Of a DNA stretch of 64,000 bases, positions 10,660 to 20,937 are shown one piece after another. A program made the position numbers and the translations under genes. The notes under the pieces are model-generated. The model was not told the DNA's origin. It did no database searches and saw only the letters and a program-made list of their open reading frames with translations. How positions within the stretch are numbered: the first letter of the stretch is position 1; each line of letters starts with the position of its first letter. Source of the DNA: Armigeres subalbatus (lineage: Eukaryota; Arthropoda; Insecta; Diptera; Culicidae); assembly GCF_024139115.2 (NCBI RefSeq), contig NC_085141.1, forward strand, positions 378,106,995 to 378,170,994, read 5' to 3'.

Positions 10660-12731
10660 ATGAGTAGCCGCTTTCTCAACTGTTGTAGGCCGTTGGATGG
10701 AAAAAAGTGTTCAAAAGAGTTACGAAATCTCACCGAAAGCACCATAGATAAACTGAAAGCGACTGGTTATGCTCCAATGTCCACATTGAATACAAATTTA
10801 CGCATTTGCACGTCCTGCCGTCTAAACGTTGACAAAAGAGCAATCTGTATATCATCGGTTGAGCAGAGCGCAGGAAGTTCGAAAACGACAGCAACTGAGG
10901 AATTGCCAGATGTATCGACAACAACTGAGGAATTACCAGAAGTATTAAGTGCTGAGAGCCTTGCCACCGTACCATCAGCGAAATCTGTTTCAACAAATCA
11001 ATCGGAAGATGAGTGTATCCAAAAGGTCAACATCGAACGCTTTAACGAGGGCATAGCTGGGATAAAAGTGACTCCGATTAAATGGAGTAAGACTACGTTT
11101 ATTACCCGGAGAAAAATACCGTGAAATAAACGAAGCTGTACGAAGAAACCTCTTCAAATTAGGACCTGATGATGTGGAAAATACAGACTACGATGAGGTA
11201 ATTATAAATATGAAGGAAAGGTTCTCGAATGCAGCCACGACAAGGAAAGAAAAATTATTGATTTTGTCGATGCTGCCAAGTTCGTGGTCTATTCAGGATG
11301 CCATTGATGAGTTCAAAACCAATAGAAATACAGTAAAAGAGGCAAAACAATTGAAGAATAACTGTCTTTCAACCAAAAATACTAGGTCTAGTACTGCATT
11401 AACAGATGAGACAAAAGAAATAGTAGTTCAATATTTTGAAGATGATGAAGTAAGTCGAGCTATGCCTGGTCAAAAAGATTATGTATCAGTAAAAACAGAT
11501 GGAAAGCGTCAAGCAATCCAAAAACGATTAATGATGACGACTTTGAAAGAAGCGTACACACGCTTCAAGGAAATTCACGATAATATTAAAATAGGTTTTT
11601 CCTCATTTGCAAGCCTTCGGCCAAGGCAATGTAAGCTTCTTTCCAATTCAGGAACACATAATGTGTGTGTGTGCACAACCCATGAGAATATTAATCTTAT
11701 TTTACATAGTTTGAAAAGAATCAATTTAACAAAGGATATTAAAATGTTAACTGGTAGTTTTTTGTGTGAAAATACAACATCAAATTGCTATCTACGATCT
11801 TGTTCGGATTGTCCAGATTCTTCATCATTGGAAAATACTTTATTCGCTGAGTTTGAAGAACAATATATTGATCAGTTATCATTTGAGCAATGGGTGACCA
11901 CGGATAGGTGTGACATAGGAACTATTGTAAAACCTGTAGATGAGTTTGTGTCATATTTTTGCTTGAAATTAGAAAGTTTAATCCCTCGCGATTTCATTAA
12001 AACAGAACAATCCAGCTTTTTAAAAAATACGAAAAATACATTACAAAACGGTGAATTTTTAGTCATTTGTGATTTTTCTGAAAATTACAGCTTTGTATTG
12101 CAAGATGAAGTGCAGTCCCATCACTGGAACGTACAACAAGCTACAACTCATCCATTCGTTATTTATTTTAATGGAAGTACGCAAATTGAACACTTAAGTT
12201 TTATTATAATTTCCGAAGATTTAAGACACGATTCAGTATCCGTAAACTTGTTCATTGAAAAAATGATTAACTTTTTACGCGTTGATAAGCATAAAGAAGT
12301 CAAAAAGATATATTTCATGTCTGATGGAGCAGCGTCGCAGTACAAAAATCGTAAGAATTTTTCGAGCCTATGTCAATTTAAATCAATGTACGGAATTGAT
12401 GCAGAATGGCATTTTTTTGCTACATCACATGGCAAAGGACCTTGTGATGCTATTGGAGGAACAATAAAGCGCATGGCCACAAGAGCAAGTTTAGCCAAAG
12501 AACGTAGAAAAGAAAAAGATTTAACCAAATTATCATTTTGTTTTACTACTACTGAAGAGTACGAAATAAAAGGCTTCAGAGCTCAGCGAGCAATTTAATA
12601 ACGCGAAAACGATCCAAGGAACCCAAAAATTTCACTGTTTCATTCCATTGTCGGAAAATAAAATTAAAGCAAAACTATACTCAAACTGTGCTGATAATAA
12701 TTCAAAAGTGTTCGATATTTTAAAAATTTGA
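10660..12731 (+). pseudogene. DDE-type transposase-like gene, two frameshifts
   Basis: Single gene of roughly 690 codons broken by two small indels. Segment 1 (10660 to ~11098) has Cys residues in a zinc-finger-like arrangement (C8, C9, C17, C50, C53) and two tandem TEELP motifs. A one-base indel near 11095 moves the frame into segment 2, open well upstream of its Met at 11174 (LPGEKYREINEA...). Segment 2 carries CVCTTHEN, CSDCPDSSS, then DFSENY (D at residue 300 of the 474-codon segment), FMSDGAASQYKN (D384) and HGKGPCDAIGG (D425), which look like an RNase H-fold catalytic core. A second indel near 12572 shifts to a tail ending at 12729-12731. AATAAA follows immediately. The family is one I have seen as repeated insect 'uncharacterized' proteins; function as transposase is inferred from its place inside the TIRs. 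Confidence 0.75.
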
Positions 12732-12947
12732 ATAAAAATAAATAAAAATAAGTATTAATAAACTGTTTTCATGATATCATAACCCATACCAAAATTCAAA
12801 CCCAAAACTCTTAGAGTTTCTATAACAACATTGTGTAACTGCCACATTTAATTTAATACTTAGGATAATATTAATTCATTTTATTTATTTATACATATAA
12901 TATTTATACATATAATATACATAATATCGATGAATACATAAATATGG

Positions 12948-13396
12948 AATATCATACAAACAACTTGTTTAACTCACGCAAGGCCCATAACAATAAAATC
13001 AGCATCACACTGAGATTCTTGAAAAAAAAATACACGGAAATTTTTTTTTGTTTACTATGTGTGAAAATTGTGAAATTTTTGCAATGTCATAACTTTTTTG
13101 TTTATTAGTTTACCATCACCAAATTTTTATGATAGATAGCTAATAAAACGGACCGTTTTTCCTAAAAAATTCGAAAAAGATAGGGTTTTGAGATATTTGA
13201 GTTTTGTGACAAAAATGATATTTTTAAAGGCAAATTTTTTTACTGTGCACATTTTCTTAAGAATCACCATTTAGTTGTCTAACTTTGCTGAAAAAATCAT
13301 AACAATCGAACATTCCGTTTTTGCTGTGCAGCTTTTTAAATATTTTTGAACCATTTTCACATACACCCTTTTGAAAAGTTAGTCGTGACTCAATAT
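12948..13396 (-). repeat. Right terminal inverted repeat of long-TIR transposon
   Basis: Complement of 9741-10190. Outer end reads GTTAGTCGTGACTCA followed by ATAT. The inner end aligns as ATCATACAAACAACTTGTTT against the left partner. Confidence 0.9.
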
Positions 13397-13519
13397 GAAG
13401 ATTTGATATCGAAAAATGACGATTTAGATGAAATTGAAAAACTGTGCAAAGTTTCAACTCAATAGAAAATCATGAATTAAAAATTTTCTTAAATTTTGAT
13501 GCTGTTGCTTGGAATCGCT
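13397..13519. other. 123-bp segment between transposon end and satellite
   Basis: Unique sequence between the right TIR and the point where the 52-bp satellite resumes. CATCA precedes the left TIR (9736-9740) and directly follows this segment (13520-13524), so it behaves as if it entered together with the transposon. It has no counterpart at the left end. Confidence 0.6.
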
Positions 13520-13556
13520 CATCAGTCTTCCAGACGCGCTTTGTATCAATACAAAC

Positions 13557-14080
13557 CACCTTGACAGCAGCTCTCCGTGGGTGAATATGCACGCCACGGA
13601 GACCTAACGAGAAGAGGCCGAGTCATGGCTTGCTGCTCACCGATTGACGCGTTGTCGCACGCCGATTGTAACTTACTCAAACCCCACAATGACCACGATT
13701 TTGATGAATCTGGATCACTTTGACATGAGTGTGAGTAGGTTCAAGTTAGCTGTAGTTCAGCACGGACGAGCTTTACCATTTTCTCATTACAAAGAAATTT
13801 GAAAACAACAAGGCCATTAACTGCCAAAATTGATATTTTCTGTCCTTGTTGTTTTCTAACTTTGATGAAGAACCAAAGAGAGAGAATTTCGTTCGTGCAG
13901 TGTCCTAAAGATGAAATAAAAGAAAACATGTTTTTAGTATCACTGAAATATGCCCTCATTTTTTTTCTCGGCTTTGAACCAGTACTTAGTAGCGGAAGTG
14001 TTCCTGCCAAGAAAACGCAAAGAAATTTTTTGATAAAGTTATTCAAATGTCCTGAGAAAGTAAAGCAGAGCTCCCAAAAA
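13557..14080. other. Non-coding DNA, nothing recognised
   Basis: Open stretches exist on both strands around 13741-14161, but they overlap one another, have no recognisable domain and run into the degenerate repeat block, so no gene is called. Confidence 0.4.
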
Positions 14081-14493
14081 AATTTTCCGGGAAATTCAGA
14101 AGAATTTTCCAAAGAAACTTCGAAGAGATTACCGAGGAAGATCCGACGAATTTCTCGATGAAATTTTGAAAAATATCTCTCGGAAATACTGAATTTCCCG
14201 AAGAAATAAAAAAAAATCCAAATGAAATTCAGAAACGTTTCTCAAAACAGTTAGCGACATTTCCCGAGCAAATTACAAAGAATCCTTAGGAAAAATGTCA
14301 AGGAATTTTCCAGAAAAAGAAACAAAGAAATTCCGAAGAGCTTTTCTAAAAAATTGTGAAGAAGTTCCGATAATAGAAATTTTGCAAAATGTCCAGAGAA
14401 AATTAGCGAAATGTTTTTCAAAGAATTTCCTTTCTTTTTTCGGAAGAACAAAATTAGGAGATATATTTGTTGACTTTATTACAATCTAAAACG

Positions 14494-14592
14494 GGTTTTG
14501 CGTCTACTATCCAGACAATGTTTATTTTCACCTCCAAATCCCTGAAGAATTTAAAACATACGCCGAAACGTCAGATAGTAGACGCAAAACCT
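14494..14592. repeat. Short hairpin element
   Basis: GGTTTTGCGTCTACTATC at 14494 and GATAGTAGACGCAAAACC at 14574 form an 18-bp perfect inverted pair around ~60 bp that contains GCCGAAACGTC. Similar loop motifs occur at 33150 and 48750. Probably a mini-element or element 3' end. Confidence 0.6.
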
Positions 14593-14648
14593 TTTTTTTT
14601 GTCTTTATTAAGGAGACTTTCAGCCCTTGGCTGGCTCGTCTCCGGAAT
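14593..14648 (-). mobile_element. Ultra-short 5'-truncated LINE 3' end
   Basis: On the minus strand this 56-bp insert ends in TTAATAAAGAC plus A-run; on the plus strand it starts with the T-run. A perfect 10-bp direct repeat CGCAAAACCT brackets it (14583-14592, 14649-14658); the left copy is the end of the hairpin at 14494, so the LINE end landed at that hairpin's tip. The tail motif AATAAAGACA(A)n is shared with the insert at 44881. Confidence 0.8.
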
Positions 14649-15117
14649 CGCAAAACCTGCTTTAGCTTGTCATGAAGACTAAAAGGTCCGAAAAGCACCA
14701 TCATCAAAAAATCAGAATAATTTTTAGAAAAAAAAATTGTTAAATTTTGCAAGCGGATACCGTACAAAGCGTCGAAAAACAATTATGAAAAAAAAAATTC
14801 AAGGAAAACCGAAGAATTTCCTGAAGATATTCCGAGGGATTTCTCAAAAGAATTATGGAAAGCTTTTCTAAAGAATTTCGAAGAATTTACTAAACAATTT
14901 GCAAAGAATCTCGACATTCCAAAGCATTGCCCCAGAAAATTCCGAAGATATCACCATTGAAATTTTGAAGAATTTCCGAAAGAAATTCCGATGAATTCCT
15001 GGAAGAAACTTTGATGAAGTTCCCTAAAAATACCGAAAAGTTTTCCGAGGTAACTGCAAAACTTTCTCCTAGCAAAATATGAAGAATTTCCCGATGGAAT
15101 TACGAAGAAATTCACAG

Positions 15118-15172
15118 AAAAAAAAACCTGATTAATCCGCCTAGCGGTGATTGTGTCTTTCTCGTGCATGGG
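15118..15172 (-). repeat. Terminal fragment of a dispersed repeat
   Basis: CCTGATTAATCCGCCTAGCG followed by GTGATTGTGTCTTTCTCGTG is the reverse complement of the block at 20425-20462 (CGAGAAAGGCAC...GCCGCTAGGGTGATTAATCA). I take it as one end of a dispersed Aedes repeat; only ~55 bp remain. It separates two oppositely oriented 12-bp arrays. Confidence 0.6.
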
Positions 15173-15189
15173 ACCATCTTACCTGTATG

Positions 15190-16352
15190 TGTTGCTTCGG
15201 GAATTCCTTTAGGAATTGTTTCGAAATTTCCGCCAGGAGATCATCCGATAATTCCTCCGAGAATTCTTCCAACGATTCCTCCAGCATTTCATCCGGGAGT
15301 TCCTCCAATTATTCCTCCAGGAATTCCTCTAAAAATTTCATCCGGGAAACCCTCCAAATGTTCTTCCGGGATTTCCTCCAAGAATTCCTCCGAGAATTTC
15401 ACCAAGAATTGTTCCGGAAGCTACTTTAAGTATTCCTCCGGGAATTCTTCCGGAAATATGAAAAGGAGTTTCTTCGGGAATTACTCCAGGAATTCCCTTG
15501 AAAATCCCATCAGGAATTCATACGGGTGTTCCTTCAGGATTTTATCCATGAGTTCTCCGGAAATACTTCCAGGATTTCACCAGGGAATTCTTCCAAGAAT
15601 TCCTCCAGGAATTGCTCTGGAAATTGCTCCTAGAATTCCTCCGGAAATACCTCCAGGATTTCATCCGGGAATTCTTCCAAGATTTTTTGCGAGTTTTTCT
15701 CCAAGAATTCCTCCAGGAATTTTCCAGGGAATTCCGCCTGGAATTCGTTAGGAATTTCCTCCAGGCATTCCTCAGAAAATTTCTCCAGGAATTCTTCAGG
15801 GAAATCCTCCAGGAATTCCTCTAGGACTTTTTTCGGGAATTCCTTCAGGAATTCTTCCGGAAATTCCTTCAGTATCTCCTCCAGAAAGTCCTCCAAAAAT
15901 GCCACCAAGAATTCCTTCCAAAATTCCTCCAAGAATTCCTCCTGAAATTCCTTCAGGAGTTGCTTCGGGAATTACTCCAAGAATTCTTTCGAAAACTCCA
16001 CAAGGATTTTTTTCGAAACCCCCACCAGGAATTTTTCCAAGAATTCCTCGGAGAATTCCTCCAAGAATTCTTCTGGTATTTCCTCCGGAATTTTTGCTCT
16101 GTGTATTCTTTCAGTAATTCCTCCAGGAGTTCCTTTGGGAATTCCTTTAAGAATTCTTTCGAAATTTCGGCCAGGAGATCATCCGATATTTCCTCCGAGA
16201 ATTCTTCGATTCCTCCAGGAATTGCTCCGAGAAGTCCTCCAGGATTTCTTCCGGAAATACTTCCAGGATTTCATCCGGCAATTCCTCCAAGTATTTCTCC
16301 GGGAATTCCTCCAAGAAATTCTCCGAGAATTTCTCCAAGAATTCTTCAAATA
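15190..16352 (+). repeat. 12-bp minisatellite, GAATTCCTCCRG consensus
   Basis: About 95 consecutive 12-mers of the type GAATTCCTCCAG, nearly every one retaining AATT and many a full EcoRI site. Because 12 is a multiple of 3 and the unit lacks stops, all three plus frames and a minus frame stay open, giving false proteins such as IPPGIPPR, FLQEFLRE and NSSRNSSG. A ~70-bp block at 15199 recurs almost unchanged at 16137, 938 bases away, so the array also has a higher-order duplication. Confidence 0.95.
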
Positions 16353-16377
16353 TTCCTATTTTATAATATATATAGCA

Positions 16378-16455
16378 ATCATTAATATATTAGCATTAAC
16401 ATTGCGCAATTCGCACAAATTCGTTGGTGGTACAAGCCCAGACTATTGTATGAGA
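16378..16455 (-). mobile_element. SINE family 1, 3' part of a split copy
   Basis: Tail side (TTAGCATTAACATTG) then CAATTCGCACAAATTCGTTG, GGTGGTACAAGCCCAGACTA and TTGTATGAGAGTA match the SINE copies at 27996 and 43597. The match breaks at 16455 and resumes at 18019, so ~1.56 kb has been inserted into this copy. Confidence 0.8.
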
Positions 16456-18018
16456 GTAAATGAAAATTGAAAATAAATGATTTAGTTAGCAAAAAGTCGT
16501 TGCCGATCAGTTTGCAATATTTTTCCATTGGTCTATCAAACGGTTTGTTATGCTCCGGGGAGAAGCATTCTACATTTTACTTGAATGACATTTCGGACAT
16601 TGATTCGGCAGCATCTTGGCGAAGAGGTGATCATCAGCCTTGCACCACAAGAAAAGAGCAAAATTCTCACTTCCCTGTCAGCAGACGACCAAAGTGGATG
16701 GACGACGTCGTGTACCCCAAATACCAATAGTAGTAAATTATTGAGCAACTAGTTTTGGTAGGGTTTTGGTCATGTATGAACTGATACATGAGTTTTATTC
16801 TGAATCCCGGTAAAAACAAGAATATTCAACTAGTGTAGTTTGATTAAAGTCATATTTTTGTTACTTAAAAATGGACATCGCTTTCAATCGAACTGCGTAC
16901 AGTTTTATTACTTCCTCTTATGGTTTAACTCCTCCTTAGGGTGGCTCAAATTAGTATCGGAAAAACTTTTTTCAATTTTTTTGATGGGCCGCCCTCTTAT
17001 TCGGTTCTATTTGATGCCCTTATGCTCTGGACAAAATTTCAGCCAAATCGGTCAACGTTTGGGCGGTGCTAAAATCGTTTTAAGTTTATATGAAAAAATG
17101 TATGCAGGAACATCCAAAAACAGTGATTTGCAGTTGGACGGCACAATTTACGATGAAGAACAATGATACTCATTCAGATCTTGGAGAATTTAATACAGAA
17201 TGTTATGCAGAAAACCGCGAGAAGATTAGAGTTTTCCCGGCTAAGTTATTAGCATTTCTCTGAAGTGGGGTTTGAGCAAATTTCGTTTCTTTTACCTTTG
17301 AAAAGAAATAAATTCACCCCTACAACACTCCAGTAAAATGCTAATATCTTTGCCTAACAAACTCTAATCTTCTCGCGGTTTTCAGCATAACATTCTGTAT
17401 TTAATTCTACAAGAACTGAATGAGTATCATGGTTCTTGATCGTAAATTGTGCCGTCCAACTGCAAATCACTGTTTTTGGATGTTTCTGCAACCATTTTTC
17501 CATATAAACTTCCAACGAGTTTAGCACCGCCCAAACGTTGACCGATTTGGCTGAAATTTTGTCCAGAGCATCAGGGCATCAATAAGAACCGAAAAAGAGG
17601 GCGGCCCATCAAAAAATTTGAAAAAGTGTTTTTTGAGCCACCCTACTCCTCCTGTTGTTATGCGGAATAAAGAATAGTAAACCACCTCCATCAACATGAC
17701 TTCAAATTGGTTATTGATGTTGTATTTTTGCCATTCTTTCGATAACCAAATCGCTGACCTTTATTTCCATTGGTCTCAGACATTTGACGGCTACTATGAA
17801 TCTAATAAACAAATACAAGTTATCACCATAGCAGCACTGATCGCATAGATGCAAAGGCGATGCTGTAGCAGTAGATACTCAAGGCGTTGCTTTTAGCATT
17901 TGAACGTCAAATCCAAATGCATCATTGTTTCGAGTAGATTGTGCAACAGATGGCGCTAGGATTTCTTTGACGAAATTTTTTTAGTTGATTTCCACACAGA
18001 GTTACGTCTGTTTGTCTA
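16456..18018. mobile_element. Unclassified 1.56-kb insertion in SINE
   Basis: Interrupts SINE family 1 with GTA on both sides (16453-16455 and 18019-18021 in context GGTAGC). Its right end GTTACGTCTGTTTGTCTATG matches the terminal repeat of the MITE at 42358-42610 (GTTATGTCTGTTTGTCTGTG), but the left end does not carry the inverted partner, so it is truncated or composite. It contains the hAT-type MITE at 16937-17645. No coding region recognised. Confidence 0.5.
16937..17645. mobile_element. 709-bp hAT-type MITE with long inverted arms
   Basis: Terminal TAGGGTGGCTCAAA pairs with TTTGAGCCACCCTA, and the arms continue inverted for roughly 330 bp each (for example GGGCCGCCCTCTTATTCGG / CCGAAAAAGAGGGCGGCCC, and AACCGCGAGAAGATTAGAG / CTCTAATCTTCTCGCGGTT). 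A perfect 8-bp direct repeat CTCCTCCT (16929-16936, 17646-17653) flanks it. 8-bp duplication is the hAT hallmark. The single open frame near the left arm is non-coding arm sequence. Confidence 0.9.
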
Positions 18019-18288
18019 TGGTAGCACCACTTTCATCCGTTACCACAGATATTAGTTTGGGACTAATCACTATCTCTTAGATGAAAACAATGCACATTCC
18101 AACAGTCGAGATCTGTCCTGGCCACGTCCTTGCGAATGCTGAGGAAGGGGAAGGATGGTAAGTTGGACAACTACTTAAGAAAGATGCAGAGAACTGTACA
18201 ACCTCTCATAGGTACCACGGGAGGTTTTGGAATTGCTAGTGTGGAAGGTTATAACAGAAAGAACTAAGATAGAAATACAAAGTAGGGA
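18019..18288 (-). mobile_element. SINE family 1, 5' part of split copy
   Basis: Continues the copy begun at 16378: CATCCGTTACCACAGATATT, CTGTCCTGGCCACGTCCTTG, GCGAATGCTGAGGAAGGGGA, GGTACCACGGGAGGTTTTGG and AAATACAAAGTAGG align block by block with the reverse complement of 27996-28330. It ends just short of the B box, so the copy is 5'-truncated. Confidence 0.85.
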
Positions 18289-18439
18289 AGGTTCGACCAT
18301 GGAATTGTACCCTCAAACTCCTGCTCATGAGCAGAAACGATAGCAACTAGAACACTGAGCTTGTCTTTCATTACATTTGAATATACACGCCAAATTTCTG
18401 TGAATTTTAAATCAGGTATTTCAATTTCATAAATTTTTG

Positions 18440-19480
18440 GATAAATTTTTGAAGAAGTTCTTGCATTGTCAGAGGAATTTCTGGAGGTATTATGAAATGT
18501 CGTCGGAAATTCCGATTGAAATTCTTTCAAAAATCCCTTCAGGCTCTTCTTGAAAAAAATCTTCAAAAAATCCCCGAGAAATATTTTCAGCAATCCTCCA
18601 AAAAAAACCTCACGGAGTTTTTCCAGAATATTCACATACAAAAAAATATCTTTTAAATTGTCTCATCTAGGTGTTCCGTTAAAATCTCCTTACGGAGTTC
18701 TTTCGGATTTCCCTTCAAGAATTCCATCAGATTTTTCTTCTTATTCAGCGGGGAATTTCTTCGGATATATTTTTAAAAAATCCTTCTTAAATTTCAATGA
18801 AAATTCAATCCAAAATTACTTTAAGACCCACTTTGATTTATCATTTCCTTCGAATATTTCACCTGAAATAATTTTCAAAGAGATTCCTGAAGAATTTCCA
18901 AAGGAGTTCTGGAAGCAAATATTAGAAAATATTCCGAAGGAATTTTCAAAAGAATTCCTAGTAGTATTTTCGATTAAATTTCTGAAGAAATTTCCAAGAG
19001 ACCTCTATATAGAATGTCAGACATTTCTTCTGGAGTTCTTTCCGAAATTCTTTTAGAAATTTATAGGAAAATTCCTACAGGATTTTTTTCGGATGTCCCT
19101 AGAATTTCCTCTACTTTTAAGAATTTCTGGAGGGAATTTCGAATGATTCAATGGAATGATTTTTCCGAATTCTCCAAAGAATGGAAATGAACTGATGTAC
19201 GAGTTTCCAGCGGAATACCTAGAGGAATGTTTAGCAGATATCCAGAAATAATTTCCGAAAAATTTTATGACAGAGTTTCTAAAAGATTTTCAGACGGAAA
19301 TCCTAAAGAAAATTCCGAAGTTTTTTGTAAAGTATTTTCTGACAAATTTTTTAGAAAAAATGCTAGAAAGTATACTTCAAGGAATTGGCTAAATAAATTT
19401 TCGAAGAAATTAACATCCGTAGAAGTTGTAGAATGAATTCCTGAAGAATTCCTGCTAGAATGCATGAATGAATTTCCTTA
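18440..19480. repeat. Decayed 12-bp repeat block
   Basis: Weak 12-bp spacing of GAATTTCY / GAAGAATTCC strings in both orientations (CTTC style at 18660-18800, GAAG style at 18880-19470). It is much more diverged than the block at 15190. Long low-complexity open frames here (rich in F, K, S, E) are artefacts of the repeat. Confidence 0.6.
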
Positions 19481-19495
19481 AGAATTCTCTAAGGC

Positions 19496-19600
19496 ATAGT
19501 TTCTCAAACTGTGGATCGCGACCCTCAGAGGGGGCCATGGGTTGATCATTGAGGGACGCGAAAACTTTCTTTTGAATCATAATGCAGACCCATTTTTATT
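19496..19600 (+). repeat. hAT-like terminal fragment
   Basis: TAGTTTCTCAAACTGTGGATCGCGACCC strongly resembles the widespread hAT non-autonomous end (CAGTG)TTTCTCAAACT...GTCGCGACCC. Shown here in two pieces: GTTTCTCAAACTGTGG then ATCGCGACCCTCAGAGG. The other end and target duplication are not visible. Confidence 0.5.
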
Positions 19601-19706
19601 CTAAAAAAATTATACCAGACTAGATCACAACTGATTTCGCGAAGTCTTTCGATATGATGAAAGTACACACACATATTTTTTTTAAGGGGATCTCAGCAAA
19701 ATGTTA

Positions 19707-20937
19707 GGGGAGGAGGTTCGATTGTGGGCACCGTTCGGTTATGGGCACCCCTATGTATCTTTTGACAGATAAGAGATGCTGTCATTCTGACAACCGTCAT
19801 TTTTTGCTATAATAGCATTATGTTTTGTGCTCAATAACAAACCGGATGGGCATCTCTACTTTGAACTAGAAAGAAACAAATTTTTCGTACAAGAAAAACA
19901 ACACGAAAGTTTTTTTTTGGCCTTTTTCAAAGTGTCATAAATTAAAGGATTTAATTCAAAAAGTGAGTTCTAATGCGTATTTACACAGTAAATTTAATAT
20001 ATTTTGAGGCCCAATGTCGATTGCCATCAAAATTTTAGAGCGAATTTTTTTTCTTCTCGTTCCAAAAAGGCTGCGAAATTCGGTTGTGGGCACCTTTATT
20101 GGTTCGGTTATGGGCACCCTCATTTTATTCATAAATCATTCAATATCGTTTTACTTGTCCCTTAACTTATTTTTAATAACGTTTTAAGGCAGTTTTTATA
20201 ATTAGTTTGACATAATTGTTCGAAATAATGAGTTTATTTAATATTTTTGTTCTTTGGGCATGTCTGGTCATTATACACACACTTTTTGGAACAAAGCATT
20301 GACCGATTTGCTTGCAACAAGTTGGGAATGCTTTCCCATTGTTTCCTATTGAAAATTGGTCAGATCGGACTATGGGATCAAAATTTATGGCCAAAATATT
20401 ATTTTTTGAAATGAACGAGAAAGGCACTATTGCCGCTAGGGTGATTAATCAGGATTTTTTTGACTGTGATGCATACCAATAAAACGTAAATCAATGAAAA
20501 ATTAAAATCCATTTACCTAAAGTGCTATTTTAGACCTTTCTTATGTGATTTTTTTCAACATCCTCCTTAATGCACCGAGGGAGGCATCATCACTGCTAGG
20601 TGAATTGATTTGAGTTTTTTAGCGTCTCCTGGCTTTTAGAATGAATAAACTATTCCTTGTCTTTAAATCTGGGTGGTTTTAATTCATGCTTCTTTATTTT
20701 TAGCTAAGTTTTCAAGGGTGCCCACAACCGAACCACGAAATGAAAATGTCCAAAAATGTCAAATTTTCTAAATTGTCAATATTTTTTTCTAAATCGATGA
20801 AATCATATTAATTTCTTTGCTAGTAGTAAGGTTTTAAGTTTAGCTTTCGATTGCTATGCAAATGTCGACATAAGATCAACCAGGGCCAATGTTATGGACC
20901 AAACACAAAAGGGTGCCCATAACCGAACCTCCTCCCC
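19707..20937. mobile_element. 1.23-kb TA-targeting element nested in R2
   Basis: Termini GGGGAGGAGGTTCGATTGTG and the complement of CATAACCGAACCTCCTCCCC form a TIR; TA flanks both ends. Internally the string GGTTCGGTTATGGGCACC recurs (19733, 20100) with its complement at 20709 and 20910, giving subterminal repeats. It carries another dispersed repeat (20170-20462) but no transposase. TA duplication fits a Tc1/mariner-type mobiliser (inference). Confidence 0.85.
20170..20462 (+). repeat. Dispersed repeat, copy B
   Basis: Related to 3908-4140 through GCAACAAGTT...CCCATTGTTTCCTATTGAAAAT and GGTCAGATCGGACTATGGGA; its right end CGAGAAAGGCAC, GCCGCTAGGGTGATTAATCA is the partner of the fragment at 15118. 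It lies inside the TA element at 19707-20937, so it inserted later or was carried with it. Confidence 0.55.

Larger units (their letters stand above)
9741..13396 (+). mobile_element. Long-TIR DNA transposon with DDE-type transposase relic
   Basis: About 3.65 kb bounded by ~450-bp terminal inverted repeats (9741-10190 and 12948-13396) that match over nearly their whole length with scattered substitutions. Outer tip TGAGTCACGACTAACTTTTC is flanked on both sides by ATAT (9740-9743, 13393-13396), consistent with a 4-bp target duplication. It encloses one transposase-like gene (10660-12731). It sits in the 52-bp satellite. Alternative: the unit that inserted ends at 13519, since CATCA flanks 9741 and 13519 and the satellite resumes exactly there. 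Superfamily not certain: a 4-bp duplication and long TIRs would allow Sola, but I could not confirm this. Confidence 0.85.
14080..15112 (-). repeat. Strongly decayed 12-bp GAATTC-type repeat
   Basis: Repeated GAATTTCC / GAAGAATTT / CCGAAGAAATT strings with about 12-bp spacing, a worn version of the arrays at 15190 and 58090, in the purine-on-plus orientation. Interrupted at 14494-14648 by a small hairpin and a truncated LINE end. Confidence 0.65.

Noticed and set aside
15151..16470. Several proline-, serine- or phenylalanine-rich open frames
   Set aside because: The 12-bp unit keeps every plus frame and one minus frame open. Four-residue peptide repeats in all frames are the mark of a minisatellite, not a gene.
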